64,000 nucleotides of DNA from the NCBI RefSeq assembly GCF_007860135.1, contig NZ_SJPV01000002.1, positions 209,055 to 273,054 on the forward strand. Reading direction: 5' to 3'. Below, in pieces: positions 44,112-52,582 of the stretch; positions within the stretch are counted from its first letter, which is position 1, and each line of letters opens with the position of its first letter. The stretch comes from Novipirellula artificiosorum. GTDB taxonomy: Bacteria; Planctomycetota; Planctomycetia; Pirellulales; Pirellulaceae. Below the pieces are notes generated by a model that did not search any database, was not told where the DNA came from, and saw nothing but the letters and a program-made list of their open reading frames with translations. The position numbers and the translations under genes were made by a program.

Positions 44112-46379
44112 TCATTGTTGGAACAGGAGCGTCGGTCCGACGGGCATTCGATATTTCGAGTAGGAGTCATGCACGTCTTCGAAGGCCGGGAGACCACCGC
44201 GATCGTCAATATCTTCGTTTCGAACGAGGATACTGCGACGGACGACGACATCCGGATGCACCAGCGGTGAAAGACCGTCGAAGCTGACCGGGTCGTGAAA
44301 ACGATCTCCGTCGGCAACCTTGGTCGACATCAGAAGAATATACGTAGATTCGTGTCTCAAGCGAACAGGCTCTTGAAGGGGGATGCAGCGGAACGAGCCT
44401 TGCAACTCGCCGGTGTCTCCCGACGATACCTGGCATCGGACAATCTCAATCGGTCCGTCTGATTCGACGCGGAGAAGGCTCAGGGTGTGCTTCGCGGCCA
44501 TCTGGCGTTTCTTATTCTTGGCCGGCGGTGTCGAAGGCTGGTCGCGCTGGTGCTCCGTCGGAACGGACCTGGCGGGTCGGACAGAAGTGTCTTTGTCATA
44601 GTCATCGAACATTCCGAGATGAGTGACCAGCTTATCACCGCCGCCCGTTCGAAGCTGGAATTCAAACCCGATTTCTCCGGTCACGTCGTTTCGCAGGTTA
44701 TGCCAGCCCGGGTGAATGATCAGATGTGGACCAGAGGGTAGATTCAAATCTCCGGCGTAACCGCGATTATGGATTTCAAGAAGTTCATCTGCCAGATGGT
44801 GTGCGATGTCACTGGGAGGTCCGTCGAGCGTGTCGGCGTCTTCATAGAGGTCATGCTTCAAGTCGTAGACCACGGTTGGAAGGGAATCGCCTCGCGACCC
44901 ATCGGCTGACCAGGGAGCCCAGGGCATGGCCAGGCCACCGTTGACGATGAGCTTATGCGTCCCCTTCCGGATGGCCAACGCGTCACTGAGATACGGTGGT
45001 CCCAGATGGCAGAAGAAAACGCGTGGGCGAGTGTCCAGTGCGTCGGGAGCGTCCTTCCAGTAGGCAAAGACGTCGTGACTGTCCTGGGCTTCGTCGGGAG
45101 CAAGCGAGTGTCCAACGATACGGGCGAGCGTCGCATACAGATCGGTCAGCGTCACAATCGATCTGTTGAGTATTCCACCTTCGAGAACTGCCGGCCAGGA
45201 AACGAGGAAGGGAACTCGGATGCCGCCTTCCCAGAGTTTCGCCTTCTTGCCGCGCAGACCTCCGCTTTCCTGATTTCTGCCGAGGTTGTCACCTATGTTC
45301 GGCCCGTTGTCGCTGGTGAAGATGACGAGTGTGTTTTCAATCAGCTTGTGGCCGGGCCAGCGAGGATCGTTGGTCGTCATGAGCTTCTCTAGAAGCTTGC
45401 CAAGGACAACGTCGTTTTCCAGGACCATGTCCTCCCGATCGGCTGCCTTCGCTGCGTCGCTGTATTGACTTTGACCTCTAATCGGCGTGCCCGCGATTTC
45501 ATCTGGAACGGCATAATCTCCATCGGGATTCCGTTGAAAGTGATTCGCGTTTGGCACGTAGTACAGAAAGAACGGTTCGTCAGGCCTTTTTGACTGCCGA
45601 TCAATGAACGACTCGGCTTCACGCAGGTAAAGCGGACCGAGCTGTTTGAGATCCCATTCCGGTGAGGCCAGGATGCGGCCCTCGCGTTCCTTCATACCGA
45701 TCAGCTTCATCCGTTTGCGATCCGTGAAGGCGAAGCGGTCGTTGCGGATCAGGACACGCGGCTCGGTATCGAGCGGGTCTTCGGTGTTTCCCGGCACCCC
45801 GAAGTATTCGTCGAAACCGTGATGAGTCGGGCCGTCGAGCAGTGGCTTTGTAAAGTCCACATCGTGAAAGTAGAAATCGTCGGCCGGTTTTCCTGCGCCG
45901 TCGTCGAATGACATGCCAACGTGATACTTGCCGATTCCGGCTGTTCGGTAACCGTTTGCCTGAAGCATTTCAGGCAGTGTCGTCAACGCCTGCTGGATCA
46001 TGGGTGTATTCGGGCCGTGAGGCAGCCAGCCCTGATACTTCAGGTACGACCGATGAGCAAATCGGCCGGTCAACAGCGAATACCGAGTTGCACTGCACAT
46101 CGAGGCGGGCGCATAACCGTCAGTGAATAGGATGCCAGATTGTGCAAAACGTTCGAGATTTGGAGTTCGCAATGTCCTTTCATTCGGAGGCGCACTCGGG
46201 CTAAGACGGACTCCCAGGTAGGCGCTCGTGTCTCCAATTCCCATATCGTCCGCCATCATGATGATGATGTTCGGTTTGGAAGGTCGTGAGGGCGATGGCT
46301 GAGCGCGAGTCTCTGCGACGCTCGATACGAGAATTGCAAGCAGGATTAGCGGAAGTGCGTGTTGAGCATTAAAGGACAT
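44112..46379 (-). CDS. Exported sulfatase (CSATR motif) with long C-terminal domain
   Basis: 755-residue exported sulfatase with a signal peptide to about residue 26. The metal site MMADDMGIGD and the formylglycine motif C95-S-A-T-R99, followed by YSLLTGR, are intact; this is the C-x-A-x-R variant, which maturation enzymes accept. IFTSDNGPNIGDN supplies later metal ligands. The part after residue 590 is unusual for a sulfatase and has beta-rich, charged sequence of unknown role. It should cleave sulfate esters from carbohydrate. No formylglycine-generating enzyme is in the window. It follows the DUF1501 gene by 30 bases. Confidence 0.9.
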   Translation of the reverse strand: MSFNAQHALPLILLAILVSSVAETRAQPSPSRPSKPNIIIMMADDMGIGDTSAYLGVRLSPSAPPNERTLRTPNLERFAQSGILFTDGYAPASMCSATRYSLLTGRFAHRSYLKYQGWLPHGPNTPMIQQALTTLPEMLQANGYRTAGIGKYHVGMSFDDGAGKPADDFYFHDVDFTKPLLDGPTHHGFDEYFGVPGNTEDPLDTEPRVLIRNDRFAFTDRKRMKLIGMKEREGRILASPEWDLKQLGPLYLREAESFIDRQSKRPDEPFFLYYVPNANHFQRNPDGDYAVPDEIAGTPIRGQSQYSDAAKAADREDMVLENDVVLGKLLEKLMTTNDPRWPGHKLIENTLVIFTSDNGPNIGDNLGRNQESGGLRGKKAKLWEGGIRVPFLVSWPAVLEGGILNRSIVTLTDLYATLARIVGHSLAPDEAQDSHDVFAYWKDAPDALDTRPRVFFCHLGPPYLSDALAIRKGTHKLIVNGGLAMPWAPWSADGSRGDSLPTVVYDLKHDLYEDADTLDGPPSDIAHHLADELLEIHNRGYAGDLNLPSGPHLIIHPGWHNLRNDVTGEIGFEFQLRTGGGDKLVTHLGMFDDYDKDTSVRPARSVPTEHQRDQPSTPPAKNKKRQMAAKHTLSLLRVESDGPIEIVRCQVSSGDTGELQGSFRCIPLQEPVRLRHESTYILLMSTKVADGDRFHDPVSFDGLSPLVHPDVVVRRSILVRNEDIDDRGGLPAFEDVHDSYSKYRMPVGPTLLFQQ

Positions 46380-46409
46380 GGTTGGTCCGTCGTGAGGCAG
46401 GCTGCGGCT

Positions 46410-47747
46410 CTAGCCGATGATGTCCTTTGCAACTTTGCAGGTTGTGTCGAGGCCGACTCCGTTGTAGTTGAGCTGACGGTAGTCCAGACCGCACATCCAC
46501 AGGATGGTTGCGTGAAGGTCGCGCACATGGATCGGATTCTCGACGGCCGTGAATCCCTGCTCGTCCGTGGAACCATAAGCAAAACCGGGGCGCACGCCTC
46601 CGCCAGCCATCCACCAGGTGAAGGCGCTGCCGTTGTGGTTCATGTGACCAGGTCCGCCTCGACCCATTTCGCCGCCCCACACGACCAGCGTCTGGTCCAG
46701 CAGACCGCGTTCTTTGAGATCGGTAATCAGCCCGGCCAGCGGTTGATCGCACGCTGTTGCGAGATTCGGAATTAGTCCGCGGACCTGCGTTGGAGTATGC
46801 GTGTCCCAACTGCCACTGCCGCCTTCCAGGTTCGGTACCTCCATGCTGGGCACAAGAACGAACCGCACGCCCCGTTCGACCAGTCTTCGCGCGAGAAGCA
46901 ACTTCGTACCCGTACTTCTTGTCGGCTGAGGATCCAGGCCGTACCGTTTCCGAATCGACGGATTCGAAATTTCTTTCGACAGATCGAATGCTTCCGGAGC
47001 AGCCGTCTGCATGCGTTGCGCGGCGAGAAACGATTCGGTGCGTGCATCGATATCAGGCACGTGTGGATGACGTTTGCTGAATACAGAGTTCAGTTCGCCG
47101 AGTTCGGTCAGCCACCGAGACTGCTCCGCTGGCGACATTCTACTGTCGAGGTTCGCGATCGGGCGTTCCAGGTCGCGGACGACCTGTGCCTGAAGCGACG
47201 GTGGCAGGCCACCGGCTCCAACGGACCTTGCTCCACCGAGCACTTCGCCGTCCGACAGCGCCCAGTTGTCGCCTTCCGCCCGACCAGTCAACAGCACGTG
47301 ACCGGGCAGGCTGCGGTTGCCGCTGCCCAGACCGTGCAGCATCCATGCTCCCAGACTTGCACCCAGCTTGCTGGCACTGGTGAAAATGTGGATGCCGCCC
47401 TCATTGTGCGTGGCCAGTGCACCGTACCCGCTGCGGATCAGGCAAAGGTCATCGGCCACGTTCTGAAGTGCCGGAAAAACATCCGATATCTCCAGCCCGG
47501 ACTGACCGGACTTCGAAAACGAGAACGGATGCAGAGCGGGATCTTTCACGCTGCGAGGCTTATCAAACGTGTGCGCCTGCGATGGTCCCCCTTTGCAATA
47601 GTAGAAGATGATGCTCTTCACCTTGCCGGCATGATGAAGCGGCACCGATGTCGCGGGAACGATGTCGTCCTCGGTCCACAGCGAGCCTGTGGCAACGATA
47701 CCCGAAGCGGCGGAAACGTGACTTAGAAACTGGCGGCGTGTGAACAT
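46410..47747 (-). CDS. DUF1501 protein with Tat-like signal
   Basis: 445-residue planctomycete DUF1501 protein. A twin-arginine-like signal (MFTRRQFLSHVSAASGIVA) starts it. The body has the family layout: YYCKGGPSQAHTFDKP near the N-terminus, a central SIRKRYGLDP segment, GGSGSWDTHTPTQVRG, and VVWGGEMGRGGPGHMNHNG followed by DLHATILWMCGLD at the end. The fold is related to alkaline phosphatase/sulfatase enzymes, but no activity has been shown. DUF1501 genes are nearly always next to PSCyt1/DUF1549/DUF1553 genes, as here, implying a joint function. A palindromic repeat lies between the two genes. Confidence 0.9.
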   Translation of the reverse strand: MFTRRQFLSHVSAASGIVATGSLWTEDDIVPATSVPLHHAGKVKSIIFYYCKGGPSQAHTFDKPRSVKDPALHPFSFSKSGQSGLEISDVFPALQNVADDLCLIRSGYGALATHNEGGIHIFTSASKLGASLGAWMLHGLGSGNRSLPGHVLLTGRAEGDNWALSDGEVLGGARSVGAGGLPPSLQAQVVRDLERPIANLDSRMSPAEQSRWLTELGELNSVFSKRHPHVPDIDARTESFLAAQRMQTAAPEAFDLSKEISNPSIRKRYGLDPQPTRSTGTKLLLARRLVERGVRFVLVPSMEVPNLEGGSGSWDTHTPTQVRGLIPNLATACDQPLAGLITDLKERGLLDQTLVVWGGEMGRGGPGHMNHNGSAFTWWMAGGGVRPGFAYGSTDEQGFTAVENPIHVRDLHATILWMCGLDYRQLNYNGVGLDTTCKVAKDIIG

Positions 47748-47766
47748 GGCGAGATTCGGATGTTGC

Positions 47767-47827
47767 GTTGGGCAGGTTTTTAACCTGCTGATGTTCTGTG
47801 TGTTGGCAGGTTAAAAACCTGCCCCAC
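47767..47827. repeat. REP-like inverted pair between DUF1501 and PSD1 genes
   Basis: Two quasi-palindromes facing each other: 47770-47788 (core GCAGGTTTTTAACCTGC) is the exact reverse complement of 47806-47824. The same family occurs at 48645-48667 and 50925-51012. The paired, inverted layout resembles REP doublets. Confidence 0.88.
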
Positions 47828-47834
47828 ATTCATG

Positions 47835-50800
47835 TTATTCGATGTAAAGGAATTCATTTCCACACAACAGCAGCGTGATAAATTCGCTGATATGTTGCGT
47901 AGACGTTGAAGTGGCATCCTGTTGGCGGCGTCGGGTGACGAAGGCTTTCGCAAAAGTTCGCTCCTCGTCGGTAGGCGGACGGTGAAGGATGGCTGCGTAG
48001 ATCGTGTCCAGGACGTCGTCTAATTCCGTGTGCTTATCGAAACCCTGACGCGTGGCAACTTCTGCAGCGATTTTCCTTGTGGTCCCTGAATTGTTCATCA
48101 GGAATAACGCCTGTGTCGCGGAGATCGAGGCGCTGCGACGATCAACAAGATCGTAAACAGTCGGGCGGTCGAAGTGTTGAGCATAGTCCGCGGCATTCAG
48201 CTTGCTGGTCGGTGCGAAAGACTGGCCCGTCAGCAGCCCTGCCATTGTGTTCAGAATCGGTTCGTATTCCAGACGCCTCACTGAGTGCCTCGCAAAGATT
48301 CGATTCTCCGGGTCTTTCTCGTACTCTTCATCCGACACCACGGAGGAACGACGATAGGCATCGCTGAGAACGATTTCACGAATCAGCTGCTTCAACGACC
48401 AACCCTCAGCGACAAATCGTGTCGCCAGTCCATCGATCAGTTCGGGCAATTCAGGACGCTCACCAAGTCGGCCGAGTTCCTTTGGTGTTCGACATAGACC
48501 TTCACCAAACAGATTCTGCCAAACTCGATTCACCGCCGTGCGCGCGACGAGCGCTGACTGTGTGGAGTCGGGGGCAGTCAGCCAGTTGGCGAGTTGCAGG
48601 CGTCCGCTGTCAGGTGGGTCATTCGGTTGTTGATGGTTGTGGCTGGCAGGTTGTAAACCTGCCCCACTCGCGAAGAATTCCGGGGCGCCGCGCGGGATGA
48701 GTTCGTCGGGGTAGAGCACGTCGCCACGCAACAGCAATCGCGCGTCGCCGACGTAATGCGGATGCAGCCAGACTCGATCGGGATTATTGCTATTGAACTT
48801 CAGTCCGTCGGCTTCGTCCAGCGGCTCCAGATCCTCAGCCCGTCGCAGTCCACCGTCGGCCCGCACGTAGCGATGTGTCTCCTTCGGCGCTGTCCACGGT
48901 TGCGCGATGTTGGCGACCAGCAGTGCTGCGATTTCCGCAATCCGTTCATCGGCCTGAACAAGTTCTGCCACTTCGGGATCGGTCTTCGCATACCCGCCAT
49001 ATCGCGATCGCTCAGTCCACTGATCACGCTCGGTATTCCAATACTCCAACTGACGATCCAGTTCGACAACGAGTTCGTCTTGTTTCAGGTCGCGGGCTCG
49101 TTCGATCAGGCCGATCTGGCTTTTGTGGCCGCCAATGAAGTAGTTCAACTGTTTGAAGGTTCGAAGATCGAAAACCGGTGGCCGATGATTCAGTAGTTTC
49201 TCTTCAAGTTCGAGCAGTGTGGTGCGAATGTCGGCAGCCAGTTTGGTGGAACCCGCGTCCCGCGCGGCAGCCAGTTCTGCGCTGACGACAGCGATTTCGA
49301 TTTCGCGCAGTCTTTTGTCGACCGGAGCCAGAATCTCGGGACGCGACTGTTGCCATTTTTTGACGCGACCACCGCCGCCCACGTTCAGCTTGATACCAGC
49401 CTGCCGAATGAACCCGTTCAATCGAGCATTCTCGCTGACCAATGAGCGATATTCCGTAACGGCCTCATCGGCCTCGGCGCGAGATGCTGCAGCAACCGGC
49501 ACGGGCGCGTACCAACTGCTTTGAAAGAATCCCAGCAGCGCGTAGTAGTCGCGCTGCGAAATCGGATCGAACTTGTGATCGTGACACCGCGCGCATTCGA
49601 GACTGATGCCCAGCAGCGATCGGCCGAGAAACTCGACGCTCTCGTCCAGCTTGTCCATCAACACAAAAGTGTCGGTGCCGATTTCTTCAAACGTCCGCTG
49701 CCCGTTCAAGGGCACAACGGCCGCCAGAGCCTGATCAATTGAGTAATCGCCACCATCAAGAGCCGGCATCTTGTCACCAGCCAGATGAACGCGAGCGAAC
49801 CAATCCCAAGGGCGATCTTCGTTGAAACATTCGGCGACCCATTCCGAGTAGCGTTCCGAGTCGAAGCCGGGGCCGCGATTGCTTTGACCGTTCGCGCCGT
49901 TGCGTGTGTAGTCTTGCCAGTGTCGCCCCCAACGCAAGCCGTATTGCGGCGACTCAAGCAGCCGAGCGACGACTTTGTCGTACGCACCCGGCGACGAGTC
50001 CTGCACAAACGCAGCAATCTCTTCCGGAGTCGGCGGATAACCGATCAAGTCGTAAGTCACGCGTCGCAGCAATCGGTACTTGTCCGCGGGCTGTGACGGA
50101 TTGAGTCCGAGCCGTTCGTGATGCAGCTTCAGTGTCGCGTCGATGTTCCAGTCCGTTGGCAGGTCTTTCGGCAGCGGACGAAATGCCCAGTGCTTGCGAT
50201 CGGAATCACTGATCGTGAACTGCTTCTCGCGAGCCAGCACCTTTCGGTCGGCAGGCCACGGCAGCCCTTTTGCGACCCACGTTTCGAACGCCGCGACTTG
50301 AGCATCACTCAATTTGTCGCCGCCGCGAGGCATCTGCAGTTCGCCCTCTTGGCGAACCGCTTTGATGAGCAGACTCTCATCCGGCTTTCCCACGGTGGCC
50401 GCCGACCCACGCGCACCTCCGCCGAGAATCCCCTGACGAGACGTGAGCCGCAGTCCGTGCTCGGGTTCGTCACCGGCATGACACTTGAAACATCGCTCTG
50501 CGAGCACCGGCCGAATCTCCCGCTCAAAAAACGCAACGTCGTCGGCTGGAAAGACGGGCGTGTCATCCTTTGCGCCTTCGGTGATCCATCGTCGCAGCAA
50601 TTCAATTTCTTCCGCTGGCAACGGATCACCGTTCTCCGGCATCGCAGGTTCTTTCGCGCCGGTCAGCACCTGAACCAGCGGGCTTTTGTCAGGTTCACCT
50701 GGCACGATCGCCGCCCCAAGTTCGTCACCTCCTCGATGCATCGTGGCAAGGCGTGTTAAATCCAGGCCTCCACTCTGTTCTTCGTCGTGATGGCATTTGT

Positions 50801-50915
50801 TGCACCGCCTTTCCAGCAGCGGCAACACGTCACGATCGAAGCTGACCGGCTCCGCTGCGTGTGCAGTGGCGGCAAGCAATAGCATCGCGCTGCAAGTGAT
50901 GAGTTTCATGGTCAA
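47835..50915 (-). CDS. PSCyt1/PSD1 multihaem protein (DUF1549-DUF1553)
   Basis: 1026-residue exported planctomycete protein. After a signal peptide (about 1-20) come two cytochrome-like haem sites, C38-NK-C41-H and C142-FK-C145-H, then DUF1549 (about 255-460) with a third C441-AR-C444-H site, a helical middle region, and DUF1553 (from about 770 to the end). These proteins are abundant in planctomycetes and thought to be periplasmic electron-transfer proteins or enzymes, usually paired with DUF1501 proteins. Residues 751-758 (GAGLQPAS) are translated from a REP-like palindrome embedded in the gene, probably a tolerated linker insertion. The gene is bracketed by the same repeat on both sides. 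Confidence 0.9.
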   Translation of the reverse strand: MTMKLITCSAMLLLAATAHAAEPVSFDRDVLPLLERRCNKCHHDEEQSGGLDLTRLATMHRGGDELGAAIVPGEPDKSPLVQVLTGAKEPAMPENGDPLPAEEIELLRRWITEGAKDDTPVFPADDVAFFEREIRPVLAERCFKCHAGDEPEHGLRLTSRQGILGGGARGSAATVGKPDESLLIKAVRQEGELQMPRGGDKLSDAQVAAFETWVAKGLPWPADRKVLAREKQFTISDSDRKHWAFRPLPKDLPTDWNIDATLKLHHERLGLNPSQPADKYRLLRRVTYDLIGYPPTPEEIAAFVQDSSPGAYDKVVARLLESPQYGLRWGRHWQDYTRNGANGQSNRGPGFDSERYSEWVAECFNEDRPWDWFARVHLAGDKMPALDGGDYSIDQALAAVVPLNGQRTFEEIGTDTFVLMDKLDESVEFLGRSLLGISLECARCHDHKFDPISQRDYYALLGFFQSSWYAPVPVAAASRAEADEAVTEYRSLVSENARLNGFIRQAGIKLNVGGGGRVKKWQQSRPEILAPVDKRLREIEIAVVSAELAAARDAGSTKLAADIRTTLLELEEKLLNHRPPVFDLRTFKQLNYFIGGHKSQIGLIERARDLKQDELVVELDRQLEYWNTERDQWTERSRYGGYAKTDPEVAELVQADERIAEIAALLVANIAQPWTAPKETHRYVRADGGLRRAEDLEPLDEADGLKFNSNNPDRVWLHPHYVGDARLLLRGDVLYPDELIPRGAPEFFASGAGLQPASHNHQQPNDPPDSGRLQLANWLTAPDSTQSALVARTAVNRVWQNLFGEGLCRTPKELGRLGERPELPELIDGLATRFVAEGWSLKQLIREIVLSDAYRRSSVVSDEEYEKDPENRIFARHSVRRLEYEPILNTMAGLLTGQSFAPTSKLNAADYAQHFDRPTVYDLVDRRSASISATQALFLMNNSGTTRKIAAEVATRQGFDKHTELDDVLDTIYAAILHRPPTDEERTFAKAFVTRRRQQDATSTSTQHISEFITLLLCGNEFLYIE
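48645..48667. repeat. REP-like palindrome inside the PSD1 coding sequence
   Basis: GGCAGGTT and AACCTGCC arms around a 3-base loop, in frame within the linker before DUF1553. It belongs to the family flanking the gene. Confidence 0.85.
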
Positions 50916-50924
50916 AGCTTGCTC

Positions 50925-51012
50925 GTGGGGCAGGTTTGCAACCTGCCTAGTTCACTGGAGTTCAGATTTACTTGCTTGAGCTCAAACAAAGCAGGTTACA
51001 AACCTGCTCCAC
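50925..51012. repeat. REP-like inverted pair upstream of the PSD1 gene
   Basis: Palindrome 50925-50947 (GGGGCAGGTTTGCAACCTGCC) and its inverted partner 50991-51012, separated by 43 bases. It fills the whole gap between the PSD1 gene and the stop of the next gene upstream. Confidence 0.87.
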
Positions 51013-52365
51013 CTATTTGGCTGCAGTGTATGCTTTTGCTTCGGCTTCGAGTTTCGCGAGATTCGGATCGGCTTCGTGCTCGTAGTCCTTGACCGCTTTG
51101 CCAGCGTCGGCGACAGCTTTATTGCGAGCCTGAAACTCCGGATCGCTGTTCAGCGATTTGCGTTTTGCATTCCGCTTTTCGACGGCGGCATCCACGCTTT
51201 CGAAGGCTTCGGGGAAGCGGGCTTCGAGGGCGGCCTGAAGTCGGGCCGTTTCGGCGACGAGCGTGGCAAGTTGCTTGTCACCGGCGGCTGCGAGCTTGGC
51301 GCGGACCAAACCCAGTTCCGACGGGAACCGGTTTCTGTTGACTCCGTCCTCTTTGAGACGGGCAAGTTCGGGCGTTGTGGAGAGGACGTAATCGTCCTCC
51401 GCGCGACTCGCTTTGTGAACCTGAGTTTCCATGATCTTGAATTCGGGGTCGGCCTCCTTGATGTGTTGCTTCTTCTTGGCGATGAGTTTGCCAAGTTGCT
51501 TGTGGGAGATGAAGGCTTCCGCGTAGTCCGCGTGAAGAGCGGCTTCGAGCTTTTCGTGTTTGGCCACGAGATCCCGGTAAGCCTGGTCCTCCAGCGTGAG
51601 ACGGGATTTGAGGTTCATGTACGCGAGTTTGTAGCGATCGGCCGGGTCACGATCGACGGGATCGCGGTTGGCCTGGGCCATCGCGAGCTTTTTGCGAGTC
51701 TCGTTCCAGTCTTCGCGCTGGCCGCCGGCCTTCCAGACACGGACGTTGTCGATCGAGGCACCGGGGAGATCGAACTGGAAGGCAAAGTACTGGCGAGTGC
51801 GGTCAATGATGGGATGTTTGCCAAGGACGAATTCGTTGTCGCTCAGGTGCGCAACGATTTCGTCGCCCCAGTATTCGACCGTCATGGTCTGCCACTGGTC
51901 GGGGTGAGGTTTGCGGACGCATTCGCCAAGTTGAGCGGGCACAAGCCCCGCGTCGCGATCGACGGGTGTGTTGACCTGGAAGTGTTCGGGGTGAATCTGA
52001 GTGACGCTGTTGTAGCCACCGCCACTGCCTGTCACGAGTCGCAGGTCGGTCGTTTGACCAGCGAGTTTGAAGTCGAACTGGATGATCGTGTTGTGGAAGG
52101 AAGGGTCTTTGAGAAAGACTCGTTTGGTTTCCGTTGGATCGACATTCGTACGCAACAGCGCGCCGTCACGCAGCGCGAACTCGGCCTTGAAGAACCAGCG
52201 GTCGCTGACCGTCGCGGGGTCGAAGTCGTCCGAGAAAATGAGTTCGCCTGGAGTACACATCAGGGAGATGGGTGGTGCAGGCGGTTCGGCAGTTGCTGGC
52301 GTCGAAATCACAAACATACAGAGCAGAGACAGGATGAGCCGGGAGGTCATAGTGTAGGTTTTCAT
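51013..52365 (-). CDS. Exported LamG/DUF1080-like protein with coiled-coil tail
   Basis: 450-residue exported protein; the start at 52365 gives a signal peptide (MKTYTMTSRLILSLLCMFVI). Residues about 40-225 are a concanavalin-A-like beta sandwich of the DUF1080/LamG kind (ELIFSDDFDPATVSDRWFF, then FAFQFDLPGASIDNVRVWK), a fold that binds or cuts carbohydrate. The rest is long alpha helix rich in lysine, glutamate and alanine, with repeats of the type DPEFKIMETQV and DPEFQARNKAVADAG, predicting a coiled coil. No active-site residues are clear. The combination of sugar-binding head and helical stalk suggests a surface or periplasmic scaffold for the cluster. It sits between a sulfatase and the PSD1 gene. 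Confidence 0.75.
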   Translation of the reverse strand: MKTYTMTSRLILSLLCMFVISTPATAEPPAPPISLMCTPGELIFSDDFDPATVSDRWFFKAEFALRDGALLRTNVDPTETKRVFLKDPSFHNTIIQFDFKLAGQTTDLRLVTGSGGGYNSVTQIHPEHFQVNTPVDRDAGLVPAQLGECVRKPHPDQWQTMTVEYWGDEIVAHLSDNEFVLGKHPIIDRTRQYFAFQFDLPGASIDNVRVWKAGGQREDWNETRKKLAMAQANRDPVDRDPADRYKLAYMNLKSRLTLEDQAYRDLVAKHEKLEAALHADYAEAFISHKQLGKLIAKKKQHIKEADPEFKIMETQVHKASRAEDDYVLSTTPELARLKEDGVNRNRFPSELGLVRAKLAAAGDKQLATLVAETARLQAALEARFPEAFESVDAAVEKRNAKRKSLNSDPEFQARNKAVADAGKAVKDYEHEADPNLAKLEAEAKAYTAAK

Positions 52366-52443
52366 ATTGGATTCAGGCTTTCGCATGTTTGAGTTTGTCG
52401 TCGGCTTAGTACTCGCCCCACGAGTATGAATGTAATACTCGAA

Positions 52444-52512
52444 ACTCACACAAGGGCGCCAAGACGCAAAGGGACACGAGCGATCTTTGCGTCTTGGCGC
52501 CTTTGCGTGAGA
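52444..52512. repeat. Long imperfect inverted repeat upstream of the LamG gene
   Basis: A 17-base perfect core, GGCGCCAAGACGCAAAG at 52455-52471 and its reverse complement at 52485-52501, extends to 28-base arms with three mismatches. Sequences of this kind (CTTTGCGTCTTGGCGCC) recur between genes in many bacteria. It differs from the other palindrome family in this cluster. Confidence 0.87.
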
Positions 52513-52582
52513 TCAATGAATCTGTCGAAACCGAATCCGTTTCATGGGACTTGTTCTACGGGTGATAATTCACGCAGCTATG

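Noticed and set aside
46797..47726. 309-codon open frame on the plus strand
   Set aside because: Antisense to the DUF1501 gene, which is well supported; arginine-rich shadow composition.
51076..52392. 438-codon open frame on the plus strand
   Set aside because: Antisense to the LamG/coiled-coil gene. The coding strand has a signal peptide and a recognisable beta sandwich; the antisense peptide does not.
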